From: Sphingobacterium haloxyli
GTDB taxonomy: Bacteria > Bacteroidota > Bacteroidia > Sphingobacteriales > Sphingobacteriaceae
Assembly (NCBI RefSeq): GCF_002980525.1
Contig: NZ_PVBQ01000019.1
Coordinates: 17,785 to 81,784 of the forward strand
DNA: 64,000 nt
Direction: 5' to 3'
Of this stretch, positions 28,925-37,608 are shown piece after piece. The notes under the pieces are model-generated. The model did no database searches and had not been told where the DNA came from. It saw only the letters and a list, made by a program, of their open reading frames with translations. A program made the translations under genes and the position numbers. The first letter of the stretch is position 1; each line of letters begins with the position of its first letter.

Positions 28925-30928
28925 TCAGTTGAATAGATTATTTAATATACGGTCATCCACTTCGTTTGCTAGGGTAACCTTCAGGGAACTTGTCCGGTTC
29001 AATTCTAATTCTATGGCTTGGCGAGCTTCTTTGTTGCGTGCCCATGCACGACGTGCTATACCATTGTTAACATCGTAAAATAACATACTTTCTAGTTTTC
29101 GGTCTGCGTACGCTGACCCGTCCAAAACCATGCCGAAGCCTCCATTCATGACCTCGCCCCACCCGACACCACCACCATTGTGGATAGAAACCCATGTAGC
29201 ACCACGGAAACTATCGCCTATAACATTGTGGATAGCCATATCTGCCGTGAATTTACTACCATCATAGATGTTACTCGTCTCACGATATGGAGAGTCGGTT
29301 CCACTGACATCATGATGATCGCGTCCTAAGACAACAGGAGCGGTAATTTGTCCATCCCGAATGGCTTTATTGAATGCTTTGGCGATCCGTACGCGGCCGA
29401 GGGCATCGGCATAGAGTATGCGGGCTTGTGAACCGACCACAAGCTGATTGGCTTCCGCTTGCCGTATCCATTGGATATTATCTTGCAATTGTTGTTCGAT
29501 CTCCGGATAAGCGGATCCTAATAACTCTTCCAGTACCGTTAAAGCCATGTTGTCGGTTTTGCGGAGGTCATCGGCTAAACCAGAGGTACATACCCATCGG
29601 AAGGGCCCGAAGCCATAATCGAAGCACATCGGCCCTAATATATCTTGTACATAAGACGGATAGCGAAAATTAATGCCGTCTGCTGCCATCACGTCTGCAC
29701 CTGCTCGACTACTCTCCAAAAGAAAGGCATTGCCATAATCGAAGAAATAGGTTCCACGGGATACGTGTTTGTTGATTGCCTCTACTTGTCGTATCAATGA
29801 ACGTTGCACTGCTTCTTTAAAAACTTCGGGTTGCTGGACCAGGAGTGTATTAGATTCTTCAAATGAAAATCCTACCGGATAATAACCGCCTGCCCAAGGG
29901 TTGTGCAGCGATGTTTGGTCTGAACCAACAGACACTTGTATGTTGGCATCCCAAAAAGCTTCCCATACATCAACCACATTCCCAATGTAGGCAATTGAAA
30001 TGACCTGTTGCTGTTCGACCGCTTGTCTTACGCGGCTAATGAGTTGTGCCATATCTTCGATCAGCAGGTCTACCCATCCTTGTGTATGGCGTTTACGCGC
30101 CGCAGCCGGGTTCACTTCTGCACATACGGTAATACATGCAGCGATATTTCCGGCTTTGGGTTGTGCGCCACTCATGCCGCCGAGCCCAGATGTAAGGAAT
30201 ATTTTGCCACGTGGACTTTCATTTGCAGGTAGCTGCTTTCGAAAGGCGTTCATGACAGTGATCGTGGTTCCGTGGACGATACCCTGTGGGCCAATATACA
30301 TAAACGACCCCGCGGTCATCTGCCCGTATTGTGTCACACCAAGGGCATTGTACCGTTCCCAATCGTCCGGTTTAGCGTAATTGGGAATCATCATGCCATT
30401 GGTCACGACGACCCGCGGCGCTTCTTTAGAAGACGGAAATAACCCCATTGGATGTCCGCTGTAGACGTGAAGCGTCTGTTCGTCTGTCATTTCAGATAAA
30501 TACTGCATCGTCAGTAAATACTGCGCCCAATTTTGGAAAACGGCTCCATTTCCGCCGTAGGTAATCAACTCGTGCGGATGTTGCGCCACGGCGGGATCAA
30601 GGTTGTTTTGTATCATGAGCATAATAGCCGCGGCTTGTTTGCTTTTGGCAGGATACTCCGAAAGAGGACGTGCATGCATGGCATACGGGGGGCGGAATCT
30701 GTGCATATAAATACGGCCGTAGTCTTTAAGCTCTTCTAAAAATTCGGACGCTAATTCATTGTGCCACGCAGCCGGAAAATAGCGCAGCGCATTGCGAACG
30801 GCGAGTTTCTTTTCATCTGGACGCAAGATGTCTTTACGCTTTGGCGCGTGGCTTATCGTGTCATCATATACGGCCTTGGGAGGGAGCACTGCGGGTATAC
30901 CCTGGATCACTTGTTCTTGAAATGTCAT
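28925..30928 (-). CDS. hutU: Urocanate hydratase (667 aa)
   Basis: NAD-containing urocanase, converting urocanate to imidazolone propionate. Family signatures are GGNGAVFQNWAQY, TSGLGGMSGAQPKAG and the late block SIHNGGGVGWGE. At 667 residues it is longer than the roughly 550-residue proteobacterial enzyme and matches the longer form common in Bacteroidota. I chose the ATG at 30928, which shares ATGA with the hutI stop. A reading from 30970 would extend into hutI. Confidence 0.96.
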   Translation of the reverse strand: MTFQEQVIQGIPAVLPPKAVYDDTISHAPKRKDILRPDEKKLAVRNALRYFPAAWHNELASEFLEELKDYGRIYMHRFRPPYAMHARPLSEYPAKSKQAAAIMLMIQNNLDPAVAQHPHELITYGGNGAVFQNWAQYLLTMQYLSEMTDEQTLHVYSGHPMGLFPSSKEAPRVVVTNGMMIPNYAKPDDWERYNALGVTQYGQMTAGSFMYIGPQGIVHGTTITVMNAFRKQLPANESPRGKIFLTSGLGGMSGAQPKAGNIAACITVCAEVNPAAARKRHTQGWVDLLIEDMAQLISRVRQAVEQQQVISIAYIGNVVDVWEAFWDANIQVSVGSDQTSLHNPWAGGYYPVGFSFEESNTLLVQQPEVFKEAVQRSLIRQVEAINKHVSRGTYFFDYGNAFLLESSRAGADVMAADGINFRYPSYVQDILGPMCFDYGFGPFRWVCTSGLADDLRKTDNMALTVLEELLGSAYPEIEQQLQDNIQWIRQAEANQLVVGSQARILYADALGRVRIAKAFNKAIRDGQITAPVVLGRDHHDVSGTDSPYRETSNIYDGSKFTADMAIHNVIGDSFRGATWVSIHNGGGVGWGEVMNGGFGMVLDGSAYADRKLESMLFYDVNNGIARRAWARNKEARQAIELELNRTSSLKVTLANEVDDRILNNLFN

Positions 30929-32178
30929 GGTTGCTCTCCTTTCGTATAAATGAGTTTGCCGCTTTTCCAAACTTGTTGTGGCAAGAGGGTCCCTTGCATA
31001 TAGGTGATGTTCTGGTAGTTGGCGGTTGCGTAGATATTGAAATCCGCGAGCTGTCCGCGCTGTAACTGTCCTCTATCAGCCAAGTTCAATGCTTTCGCTG
31101 CACGAGAAGTTAGCGCCGCAAATACTTCTGCATTGCTGAGCTTTTCGGCCGCCGCTAAGATAGATGCCTGTATCATGAGCTGCCCCATAGGCGCTGAGCC
31201 GGGATTCCAATCGGTTGCTATGGCTAGGATGGCCCCATGATCTAACAAGCGGCGTGCAGGGGTATACCCGCAGCCTAGTCCTAAAGATGCACCTGGCAGG
31301 GCTACGGCAACGGTATCTGATTTAGCGAGTATCTGAATCTCTTTTTCGGTGGATGCTTCCAGATGGTCGGCGCTGACCGCTCCAAATTCAACAGCAATTA
31401 CGGAACCCGATGTCGTAAACTGATCGGCATGCACGGTAATATCAAATCCTTGTTCTTTGGCATTACGGAAATAGGGTCTTATTTCGGTTGCGCTAAACGC
31501 GCTTCTTTCCAAGAACGCATCGATTCTGTTGGTGAGGTTCTCTCGTCGTATGACTGGAAATAGTTCGGCCGCCATCTTTTGTAAATAGGCAGATGCATCT
31601 CCGGCGAAATCCCGAGGTTTCATATGGGCGGCAAGGCAGGTAGGCACTAGATCGACCGGAACCTGTTTTTGAGCTTGTTGTATGGCACGTAGCGTTTTCA
31701 GCTCTTGCTCGACCGAAAGACCATAGCCACTCTTGACTTCGATGGTTGTAATCCCTTGCTTGATCAAGGCATCGACCCGTTCTATAATACGTGCAGTAAG
31801 CGCTTCCATAGAAGCGTTGCGCGTATGCTGTACCGTACTCCAAATACCGCCGCCTGCTTCAGCTATTTCCAAATAAGTCGCTCCTGCATTGCGTAGCGCA
31901 TAATCATTTGCGCGATTTCCGCCGAAGGCGATATGGGTATGGCAATCGATATAACTCGGCATACATACCGCCGGTGTATCGATTTCGACGAGCGTTACCG
32001 TAGGACCGTGTTTTTCTTGCAATGCAACATACGGCCCGACCTCGACGATGCGGTCGTATTCTATTACAATACCGCCGTATTCGATAATTTCCAATACGTT
32101 GTCGGCCAATGGGCCATGTAACGGTAGGTTTGTCAAAGGCAATAATTGAGTGAAAGGACCTAACAGTTTTTTCGCCAT
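30925..32178 (-). CDS. hutI: Imidazolonepropionase (417 aa)
   Basis: Amidohydrolase that opens imidazolone propionate to formimidoyl-glutamate. Metal ligands are visible in DCHTHIAFGG (HxH), HADQF and ATDWNPGSAP (Asp). The substrate-binding block is SGYGLSVEQELK. It lies between hutH (two bases upstream) and hutU (four-base overlap), so the order on the transcript is H-I-U-G. Confidence 0.96.
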   Translation of the reverse strand: MAKKLLGPFTQLLPLTNLPLHGPLADNVLEIIEYGGIVIEYDRIVEVGPYVALQEKHGPTVTLVEIDTPAVCMPSYIDCHTHIAFGGNRANDYALRNAGATYLEIAEAGGGIWSTVQHTRNASMEALTARIIERVDALIKQGITTIEVKSGYGLSVEQELKTLRAIQQAQKQVPVDLVPTCLAAHMKPRDFAGDASAYLQKMAAELFPVIRRENLTNRIDAFLERSAFSATEIRPYFRNAKEQGFDITVHADQFTTSGSVIAVEFGAVSADHLEASTEKEIQILAKSDTVAVALPGASLGLGCGYTPARRLLDHGAILAIATDWNPGSAPMGQLMIQASILAAAEKLSNAEVFAALTSRAAKALNLADRGQLQRGQLADFNIYATANYQNITYMQGTLLPQQVWKSGKLIYTKGEQP

Positions 32179-32180
32179 AA

Positions 32181-33749
32181 TTAAAAGGTATTGAATTGTT
32201 CTACATGATTGCCGTAATAGGGAAGACCTTGTTTTTCGGCGACGCGCGACGCCAATGCAACAAGTTCTCCCGACTCAACTAACTCCTGGGCTTTAGACAA
32301 TACGTCTTCCATAGGTTGATCGGCTTCGATATGCGGAATATATTTACGGATTTCTTGATGGATGGCTTCGATGATCGGGGTCGATTGTAAAGGCCGGTGG
32401 AAATCGAACGCTTGGGCTGCACAGATCAATTCGATGCTAAGGATACGGTTTACGTTTTGGATGACTTGGCGAAGCTTGCGCCCACTGATTGACCCCATGC
32501 TCACGTGATCTTCCTGTCCCAGCGAAGTGGGAATACTATCTGCACTAGCTGGGAAACACAAGCCTTTATTTTCACTTGCCAAAGCAGCCGTGGTGTATTG
32601 CAATATCATAAATCCGGAATTTAGCCCAGTTGATCGGAGTAGTAATTTTGGGACGCCGATCGTGTCCCCCTCAAGAGAAAGGTAGATGCGTCTATCGGAT
32701 ACATTTCCTATTTCGGAGATGGCTAATGTGGCGTAATCCATGGGCAGCGCGATGGGTTGTCCGTGAAAACTACCACCGCTAATAGTCAGGTTTTCGCTGA
32801 TGATAACCGGGTTGTCCGTCACGGCGTTAATTTCTGTTTCGACAATATCCCTGAGGTGCGCCCAAGCTTGTCGGGATGCGCCGTGAATTTGCGGGATACA
32901 GCGGAGCGAATAGGGGTCTTGTACACGCGAACAGTTTTTATGAGATTCGACAATCTTGGACCCGTGGAGCAAATTGTAGATCGTGCTGGCAACAAATTGA
33001 TTGCCCGGATGAGGGCGGAGTGCGTGCAATTCCGTATAAAACGGCTTGATGGAAGCGTTTAATCCTTCGAGCATCAAGCAGGCTATGAGATCTGCATTTG
33101 TTAATGCATTGTGTAATTCGGTTACCGCCATGACTGCGTGGGCTGCCATGAACTGGGTGCCGTTAATAAGTGCTAAGCCCTCTTTGGCGCCTAATGTAAG
33201 GGGTGAAAGTTGGTGTTCCGCCAGAGCAGAAGTTGCGTCTTTTATTTCACCATCAACCCAGACTTTTCCTAGGCCGATAAGGGGTAAGAAAAGATGGGCT
33301 AGGGGGGCAAGGTCGCCCGAAGCGCCTACAGAACCCTGTTCGGGGACAATAGGTATAATGTCGTGATCAATATGCCACAGGATGCGTTCCATTGTACGCC
33401 ACTGTACGCCGGAGAAACCCTTCGCTAGTGCATGTATTTTTAGCACGAGCATCAGTTTGGACAGCAAAGGTGAAATCGGTTTACCGACACCCACTGCGTG
33501 GCTTTTCAAGATATTCTCTTGCAATTTCTGGGTGTCGCTGGCATTTATAACCGTTGTACATAGCGGGCCAAAGCCTGTATTCACACCGTATACTGTGTCG
33601 CCCGAAGCCACAATATCCTGAACATATTGCGCACTTCGTTGTACTGCTTCTTTCGTGTCGGCCGATAGAATACCTTTTTTTTCCCCCCGTGCCAAGCGCA
33701 ACGCGGTGGAGCTGTTAAGATTATCGATACCGTATTTGAAGTTGTTCAT
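32181..33749 (-). CDS. hutH: Histidine ammonia-lyase (522 aa)
   Basis: First enzyme of histidine catabolism, releasing ammonia to give urocanate. The MIO-forming triad Ala-Ser-Gly lies at about residues 143-145 in VGASGDLAPLAHL, close to Ser143 of the Pseudomonas enzyme. GVNTGFGPLC, FMAAHAVMA and the late QEDHVSMG block are also present. I chose ATG 33749 because MNNFKYGID aligns with the family N-terminus. In-frame ATGs at 33758 and 33779 are alternatives. It heads the hut operon. Confidence 0.95.
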   Translation of the reverse strand: MNNFKYGIDNLNSSTALRLARGEKKGILSADTKEAVQRSAQYVQDIVASGDTVYGVNTGFGPLCTTVINASDTQKLQENILKSHAVGVGKPISPLLSKLMLVLKIHALAKGFSGVQWRTMERILWHIDHDIIPIVPEQGSVGASGDLAPLAHLFLPLIGLGKVWVDGEIKDATSALAEHQLSPLTLGAKEGLALINGTQFMAAHAVMAVTELHNALTNADLIACLMLEGLNASIKPFYTELHALRPHPGNQFVASTIYNLLHGSKIVESHKNCSRVQDPYSLRCIPQIHGASRQAWAHLRDIVETEINAVTDNPVIISENLTISGGSFHGQPIALPMDYATLAISEIGNVSDRRIYLSLEGDTIGVPKLLLRSTGLNSGFMILQYTTAALASENKGLCFPASADSIPTSLGQEDHVSMGSISGRKLRQVIQNVNRILSIELICAAQAFDFHRPLQSTPIIEAIHQEIRKYIPHIEADQPMEDVLSKAQELVESGELVALASRVAEKQGLPYYGNHVEQFNTF

Positions 33750-33818
33750 ACTGGTCATGTATTTGTGTTTTGTTGTCAAGAAGTAAAGCGAAATCGTTCA
33801 TCTTTTCTCCTATAGAAT

Positions 33819-33850
33819 CAAATGTAATAGATTTGAATGATATTCTGCAA
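33819..33850 (-). promoter_or_regulatory. Promoter of the hut operon
   Basis: Read on the minus strand: TTG (33850-33848), 21-base spacer, TACATTTG (33826-33819). The predicted start is near 33811, leaving a leader of roughly 55-60 bases to hutH. No hut regulator gene or obvious operator was seen nearby. Confidence 0.6.
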
Positions 33851-34003
33851 TTGGCTGTGTTGGAGGTAATCTAACGGATTAACAAATCGCGAAAGACAAA
33901 CCAATTATTGTTTTTTTTGTTCAAAATTATATCTATATAGGTATGAAAAATCAAATATTCTACTAAAAAATTTAATTTTTATCTATTTAACAATAATGAA
34001 CGT

Positions 34004-34023
34004 AAATCTGTTTGCACAGATTT
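34004..34023 (-). terminator. Weak hairpin after the Smr gene
   Basis: AAATCTGT (34004-34011) and ACAGATTT (34016-34023) form a perfect eight-base stem around TTGC. It lies 32 bases past the Smr stop, but no long T run follows on either strand. Possible terminator of the leftward panD-to-Smr genes. Confidence 0.4.
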
Positions 34024-34055
34024 CTTATCCTTATGAGGTCTACCGTGTAAAAGTG

Positions 34056-34361
34056 TTATAGGCCGATATTAACGGTCACGATATCTTCGTTGTGATAGGA
34101 GGGGTAATAGCTGGCGATAGCACCGCTCTGTTTATAATAGGCTAGTTCTTCATAAACGGCTTGGCGCAGTATACCCTTTCCTTTTCCGTGGATAAAACGG
34201 ATTTCTGTATAATCCCAATAGATCGCTGCGTCAAGCATTTCCCGCATCAATTCCAGCGATTCTGCTAATAGCTCATCGGTCTCGTAACTGTCGAGATTGT
34301 TCAGAAAAGCTTCTGCATGTAAATCTACCGTCTTCGGTGGTTTCGGTAACGTCCTTGCCAT
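34056..34361 (-). CDS. Smr-domain protein (101 aa)
   Basis: Stand-alone small MutS-related domain. The opening VDLHAEAFL carries the conserved DLH motif, and IRFIHGKGKGILRQAVYEEL carries the HGxG loop of the Smr nuclease fold. Such domains bind or nick nucleic acid. In Bacteroidota they often occur as the C-terminal part of a DUF2027 protein, so this is a shorter, free form. It sits downstream of the haemoglobin gene in the same direction. Confidence 0.88.
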   Translation of the reverse strand: MARTLPKPPKTVDLHAEAFLNNLDSYETDELLAESLELMREMLDAAIYWDYTEIRFIHGKGKGILRQAVYEELAYYKQSGAIASYYPSYHNEDIVTVNIGL

Positions 34362-34462
34362 GTGTCAAAAATAATGGTTATTTTAGGATTACAAACAATA
34401 AAATGTCCATTTGGTCGATCAGCAAAAATAGACCGATTACCTTAAGATGGGTAGGTGATGAT

Positions 34463-34855
34463 TTAAAGCAATGGTTTAAAAGGCGATTGGCGGATATGTT
34501 CAAGCTTCACTTGGAACAATGCGGCCATTTTGCGTCCTCGGCTTTTTGCCTCGTCGGCAACGGGGCCCTCGAATAAATCGTTTACGGTGTTATCAAAAAG
34601 CTGTAACCAGCGTTCGAAGTGTTTTGCTTCGATCGGCAATTGTGCATGGGGAGGGAACGGTCGTCCTTGGTATGTATACTCGTCCAGTAGGATGGTCTGC
34701 CAGAATGTATACATCTTTTCCAAATGTACCGGCCAATGCCCTTCCAATTTGGCGTTGAATATCGGACCGATAAGATCGTCTTCTTGTACCCGGTGGTAAA
34801 AAGTATCGACCATCAATTTAATATCGTCTAACGTTTGTATATCTGCTTTTGCCAT
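34463..34855 (-). CDS. Group III truncated haemoglobin (130 aa)
   Basis: Small haem globin. The proximal-His region PPHAQLPIEAKHFERWLQLF and KMYTFWQTILLDEYTYQGRP are typical of group III. The ATG at 34855 (MAKADIQTL) gives a normal globin N-terminus. A reading from 34948 would add 31 unrelated residues overlapping the panD terminator. Group III globins are linked to electron transfer or oxygen/nitric oxide chemistry, and the role here is not fixed. Confidence 0.93.
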   Translation of the reverse strand: MAKADIQTLDDIKLMVDTFYHRVQEDDLIGPIFNAKLEGHWPVHLEKMYTFWQTILLDEYTYQGRPFPPHAQLPIEAKHFERWLQLFDNTVNDLFEGPVADEAKSRGRKMAALFQVKLEHIRQSPFKPLL

Positions 34856-34916
34856 AATGTACTCCCTAATGACAAAGTTAAACAAGATATAGTGGAAAAA
34901 ATATGACGAAACGCAC

Positions 34917-34954
34917 AAAAGGTTGCATTGTTTGTCTGTACAATGCAACCTTTT
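34917..34954 (-). terminator. Strong intrinsic terminator after panD
   Basis: Perfect 15-base stem (34917-34931 with 34940-34954) around an eight-base loop, with A4/T4 at the stem ends, so it can act on both strands. It begins 15 bases beyond the panD stop. Confidence 0.85.
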
Positions 34955-34968
34955 CTGAACGCCTGCCG

Positions 34969-35337
34969 CTAATAATCGTATTTTTCGATTGATTTGATTT
35001 TGTTTTCTCCTTCTGTGAAGACAAGGGTAGGCTGATACGTATCGGCCTCTTCTGGGGATAGCTGGACAAAGGAAAGGATGTGTACGGTATCACCTACTTT
35101 GGCGTGAAGTGCCGCGCCGCCATTCATACAAACTTCGCCGCTGCCTCTTTTGCCCGGCAATACATACGTCATGATACGGCTGCCACTGATGGCATTGTTA
35201 ATATAAACTTGTTCATATTTCTTGATGCCGGCGGCATCGAGTAAATCAGCATCTATCGTAATAGAACCGTTGTATTCTACATTTGCTTCCGTCACTTTAA
35301 CGGTGTGAATTTTTGCTTTTAAAATTGTTAATTCCAT
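34969..35337 (-). CDS. panD: Aspartate 1-decarboxylase (122 aa)
   Basis: Pyruvoyl enzyme that makes beta-alanine for pantothenate and coenzyme A. The self-cleavage site Gly24-Ser25 is intact in VEYNGSITIDADLLDAAG. The catalytic Tyr/Arg neighbourhood is kept in SGSRIMTYVLPGKRGSGEVCMNG (split here). Length is normal. It follows the DUF6695 gene by 67 bases in the same direction and is closed by a strong terminator. Confidence 0.95.
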   Translation of the reverse strand: MELTILKAKIHTVKVTEANVEYNGSITIDADLLDAAGIKKYEQVYINNAISGSRIMTYVLPGKRGSGEVCMNGGAALHAKVGDTVHILSFVQLSPEEADTYQPTLVFTEGENKIKSIEKYDY

Positions 35338-35404
35338 TTATTTGTCTATTAATACTTTTGTTTTTTTACTGGTCGCTAAGCGGGTGTCCCTTGGCTTCGT
35401 GTTG

Positions 35405-36475
35405 TTATAAAATAGCTTTCATGTTCTCCTGATTGCTGTTTGCGTTGCCAATCGTCGGCTCTGCTGAAAATATGTACAGGTTATCGTTCTGTATAACGGA
35501 ATAGCTGCTATACAGGAAGTTGGGTGTGAAAATATAAGGGCGATCAATTTGGAAATGTTGGGTGCATACTGTTCGTGTTTTATATTCTAGTTTTCCTGAG
35601 GCGGCATATTTATAGATGACAAATATGTTCTCATCTTGTAATTTTTCCAACCGGAACCAGGCCCCTTCTCCGATGCCGCCCATCCACTGTACGTCCTCTG
35701 GTACGGTTGAGGGACGCGTCGGTTCTTCTATCATACCGGGTGTTTGGTCGGATATCAAATTTTTTGAGCCTTTTTTGGTAAAATTATCTTTTAGCAATCC
35801 GAATTGGAATGATAAGGAATCTTTGCGTCTCATTTTTCTAGTTTGGAGCACCCCTTTTTCGTAACAGAACACTTCTCGGCTAGATACCGCATTAACCACG
35901 TTACTTGTCGGACTTGCTTTTAAGCATTCCGGATATAGTATTTTGCGACGCCTGCTGTCATCGGTGTCCATTCCTTCGGTTAGTATTTGTGCGACAAAAC
36001 GGGAGCAGCTGTTGTTGTCTTTGGCAAGTGCACCATACAAAACAGGGCCTTGGGCGACCAACTTTTCTGCATAAGCTACGCACTTTGAAAAGGAAACGTG
36101 TTTGCATATCGAAAAGAACGTACGTCCGCCGCCATGTGTAGCCTCTTCTTTTTCACAAAGCTCTTCCAAGATTTCCTCAATATTCTGAACGTCTCCATTT
36201 CGCGTGATTCGCGCGGCGGTGGAAATTGCTAAGCGTGGATCGAAAAGAACGGACCTTGCCCTTCCATAACCCCGTGGTGACAAATAGCGGCCGAAATCAA
36301 AGTAACGGATCTTCCCGCTATTTCTTTCAACAAGTAATATTGCGGCATGCCCTACTTTAAAATGGAGATTTTTTACGAGGCCTATTTGTTTTAAAAATAC
36401 CATCCATTTTTCATCTCCCAAAGCGGTTTTATCCGGCCAGGAAATAGGAATAGCGATATCGTTGAAAGTATACAT
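35405..36475 (-). CDS. DUF6695-family protein, possible papain-like hydrolase (356 aa)
   Basis: Matches the DUF6695 pattern: MYTFNDIAIPISWPD at the N-terminus, VGHAAILLVERNSGKIRYFDFGRY near residues 41-65 (His42), and NNSCSRFVAQIL near 154-166 (Cys in the centre). A conserved His and Cys in that order, with the surrounding sheet, suggests a permuted NlpC/P60 or DUF4105-like cysteine hydrolase fold (inference). No signal peptide, so it is probably cytosolic. The gene starts two bases after the stop of the cysteine-synthase-like gene, implying coupled expression. Confidence 0.75.
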   Translation of the reverse strand: MYTFNDIAIPISWPDKTALGDEKWMVFLKQIGLVKNLHFKVGHAAILLVERNSGKIRYFDFGRYLSPRGYGRARSVLFDPRLAISTAARITRNGDVQNIEEILEELCEKEEATHGGGRTFFSICKHVSFSKCVAYAEKLVAQGPVLYGALAKDNNSCSRFVAQILTEGMDTDDSRRRKILYPECLKASPTSNVVNAVSSREVFCYEKGVLQTRKMRRKDSLSFQFGLLKDNFTKKGSKNLISDQTPGMIEEPTRPSTVPEDVQWMGGIGEGAWFRLEKLQDENIFVIYKYAASGKLEYKTRTVCTQHFQIDRPYIFTPNFLYSSYSVIQNDNLYIFSAEPTIGNANSNQENMKAIL

Positions 36476-36477
36476 AT

Positions 36478-37467
36478 TCAGAAGTTAAATGAAGTGATAC
36501 GGGAAGAAGTGTCGGCTTGTTGAACGCTCCCGTTATAAAGTTTGCTGATATATCGGTCACCATGATCCGGAAAAAGTAGAACAACGTTATCCGTTGCGGT
36601 AAAGTCCATCATATCTGCGTACCGATCCAGCGATGCGACCACGGCAGCACTGGAAAACCCCGTCATGATATTGGTCTGGGCATAGTATTCTTTTGCTACA
36701 CGTTTTGTTTCTCGATAGTTCACTTGAAAGATATGGTCAACATAGTCGGCATCAAATGAACCAGGAACGAAGTTTCGCCCGATGCCTTCAATGGCATCGA
36801 AAGGCGCGATGTTGTTAGGCAATGTGCGGTGCCTAAGAAAATGGGCGAGTATGGACCCATAAGGTTCTACTCCCCAAACATGGATATTGGGATGTTGCTC
36901 TTTTAAAAAACGACCAACACCTGATATCGTTCCACCGGTGCCTACACCCGCTATAAAGTGGGTAATATTACCTCCGGTTTGCTTCCATATTTCGGGGGCA
37001 GTAGTTTTATAGTGTGCTCTAATATTTTGGGTATTGTAATATTGATTTGTGAAGTACGCATTTGGATGCGACGCAGCGAACGATTGTGCGCGAAACTGTG
37101 TAGAATTGAAATCGTGTAAACCGTTGGAGTTCTCGCAAATTTCAATATCGGCCCCAGCCTTTATCAGTAGATCTCTCTTTTCTTCTGAACAGCTTTGCGA
37201 TACGAATATTTTAGCACGATATCCTAACTTTTTGGCTATTATAGCTATTCCTAGTCCAGTGTTACCGCTACTTGCTTCTACGAAAAGCCCACCTGGCTTA
37301 ACTTTCTTTCGAGCGATGGCGTCCTGAATCATAAAAAGCGCAGGACGATCTTTCGCTGACTTTCCTGGATTGTGAAATTCCTCTTTAATAAAAATGTTGG
37401 TGTGATACCGAGTGGAGAGCGCATCACATTGCCGAAGTGGGGTATTGCCTACAAATTCGCTAATCAA
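36478..37467 (-). CDS. Cysteine-synthase-family PLP enzyme (329 aa)
   Basis: Fold type II PLP enzyme. The Schiff-base lysine is Lys39 in NPGKSAKDRP (CysK usually has GGSVKDR), the substrate loop is ASSGNTGLG and the phosphate loop is GTGGTISG. C-terminal FPDHGDRYIS is typical. The changes around the lysine and the partner gene (DUF6695, two bases away) argue for something other than bulk cysteine synthesis, for example cystathionine beta-synthase-like or diaminopropionate/SbnA-like chemistry. The exact reaction is not decidable from sequence. Confidence 0.85.
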   Translation of the reverse strand: MISEFVGNTPLRQCDALSTRYHTNIFIKEEFHNPGKSAKDRPALFMIQDAIARKKVKPGGLFVEASSGNTGLGIAIIAKKLGYRAKIFVSQSCSEEKRDLLIKAGADIEICENSNGLHDFNSTQFRAQSFAASHPNAYFTNQYYNTQNIRAHYKTTAPEIWKQTGGNITHFIAGVGTGGTISGVGRFLKEQHPNIHVWGVEPYGSILAHFLRHRTLPNNIAPFDAIEGIGRNFVPGSFDADYVDHIFQVNYRETKRVAKEYYAQTNIMTGFSSAAVVASLDRYADMMDFTATDNVVLLFPDHGDRYISKLYNGSVQQADTSSRITSFNF

Positions 37468-37557
37468 AATATTTTATTTTTTAATTATGCTGTGTTCAAC
37501 ATCTATAACGAAAAAAAATGCATTATAGTGGGTTGGCTATAAACTATTTTTTCTACG

Positions 37558-37581
37558 CTACATTATATGTTGACAATGTAG
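37558..37581. repeat. Inverted repeat between the di-haem enzyme and PLP enzyme genes
   Basis: CTACATT (37558-37564) and AATGTAG (37575-37581) with a ten-base loop, 28 bases downstream of the MbnH-like stop. Could be a weak terminator for the copper operon or an operator for the PLP-enzyme gene. Confidence 0.35.
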
Positions 37582-37608
37582 TATTGAATTTGGGAAACAA
37601 TTGGGAAT

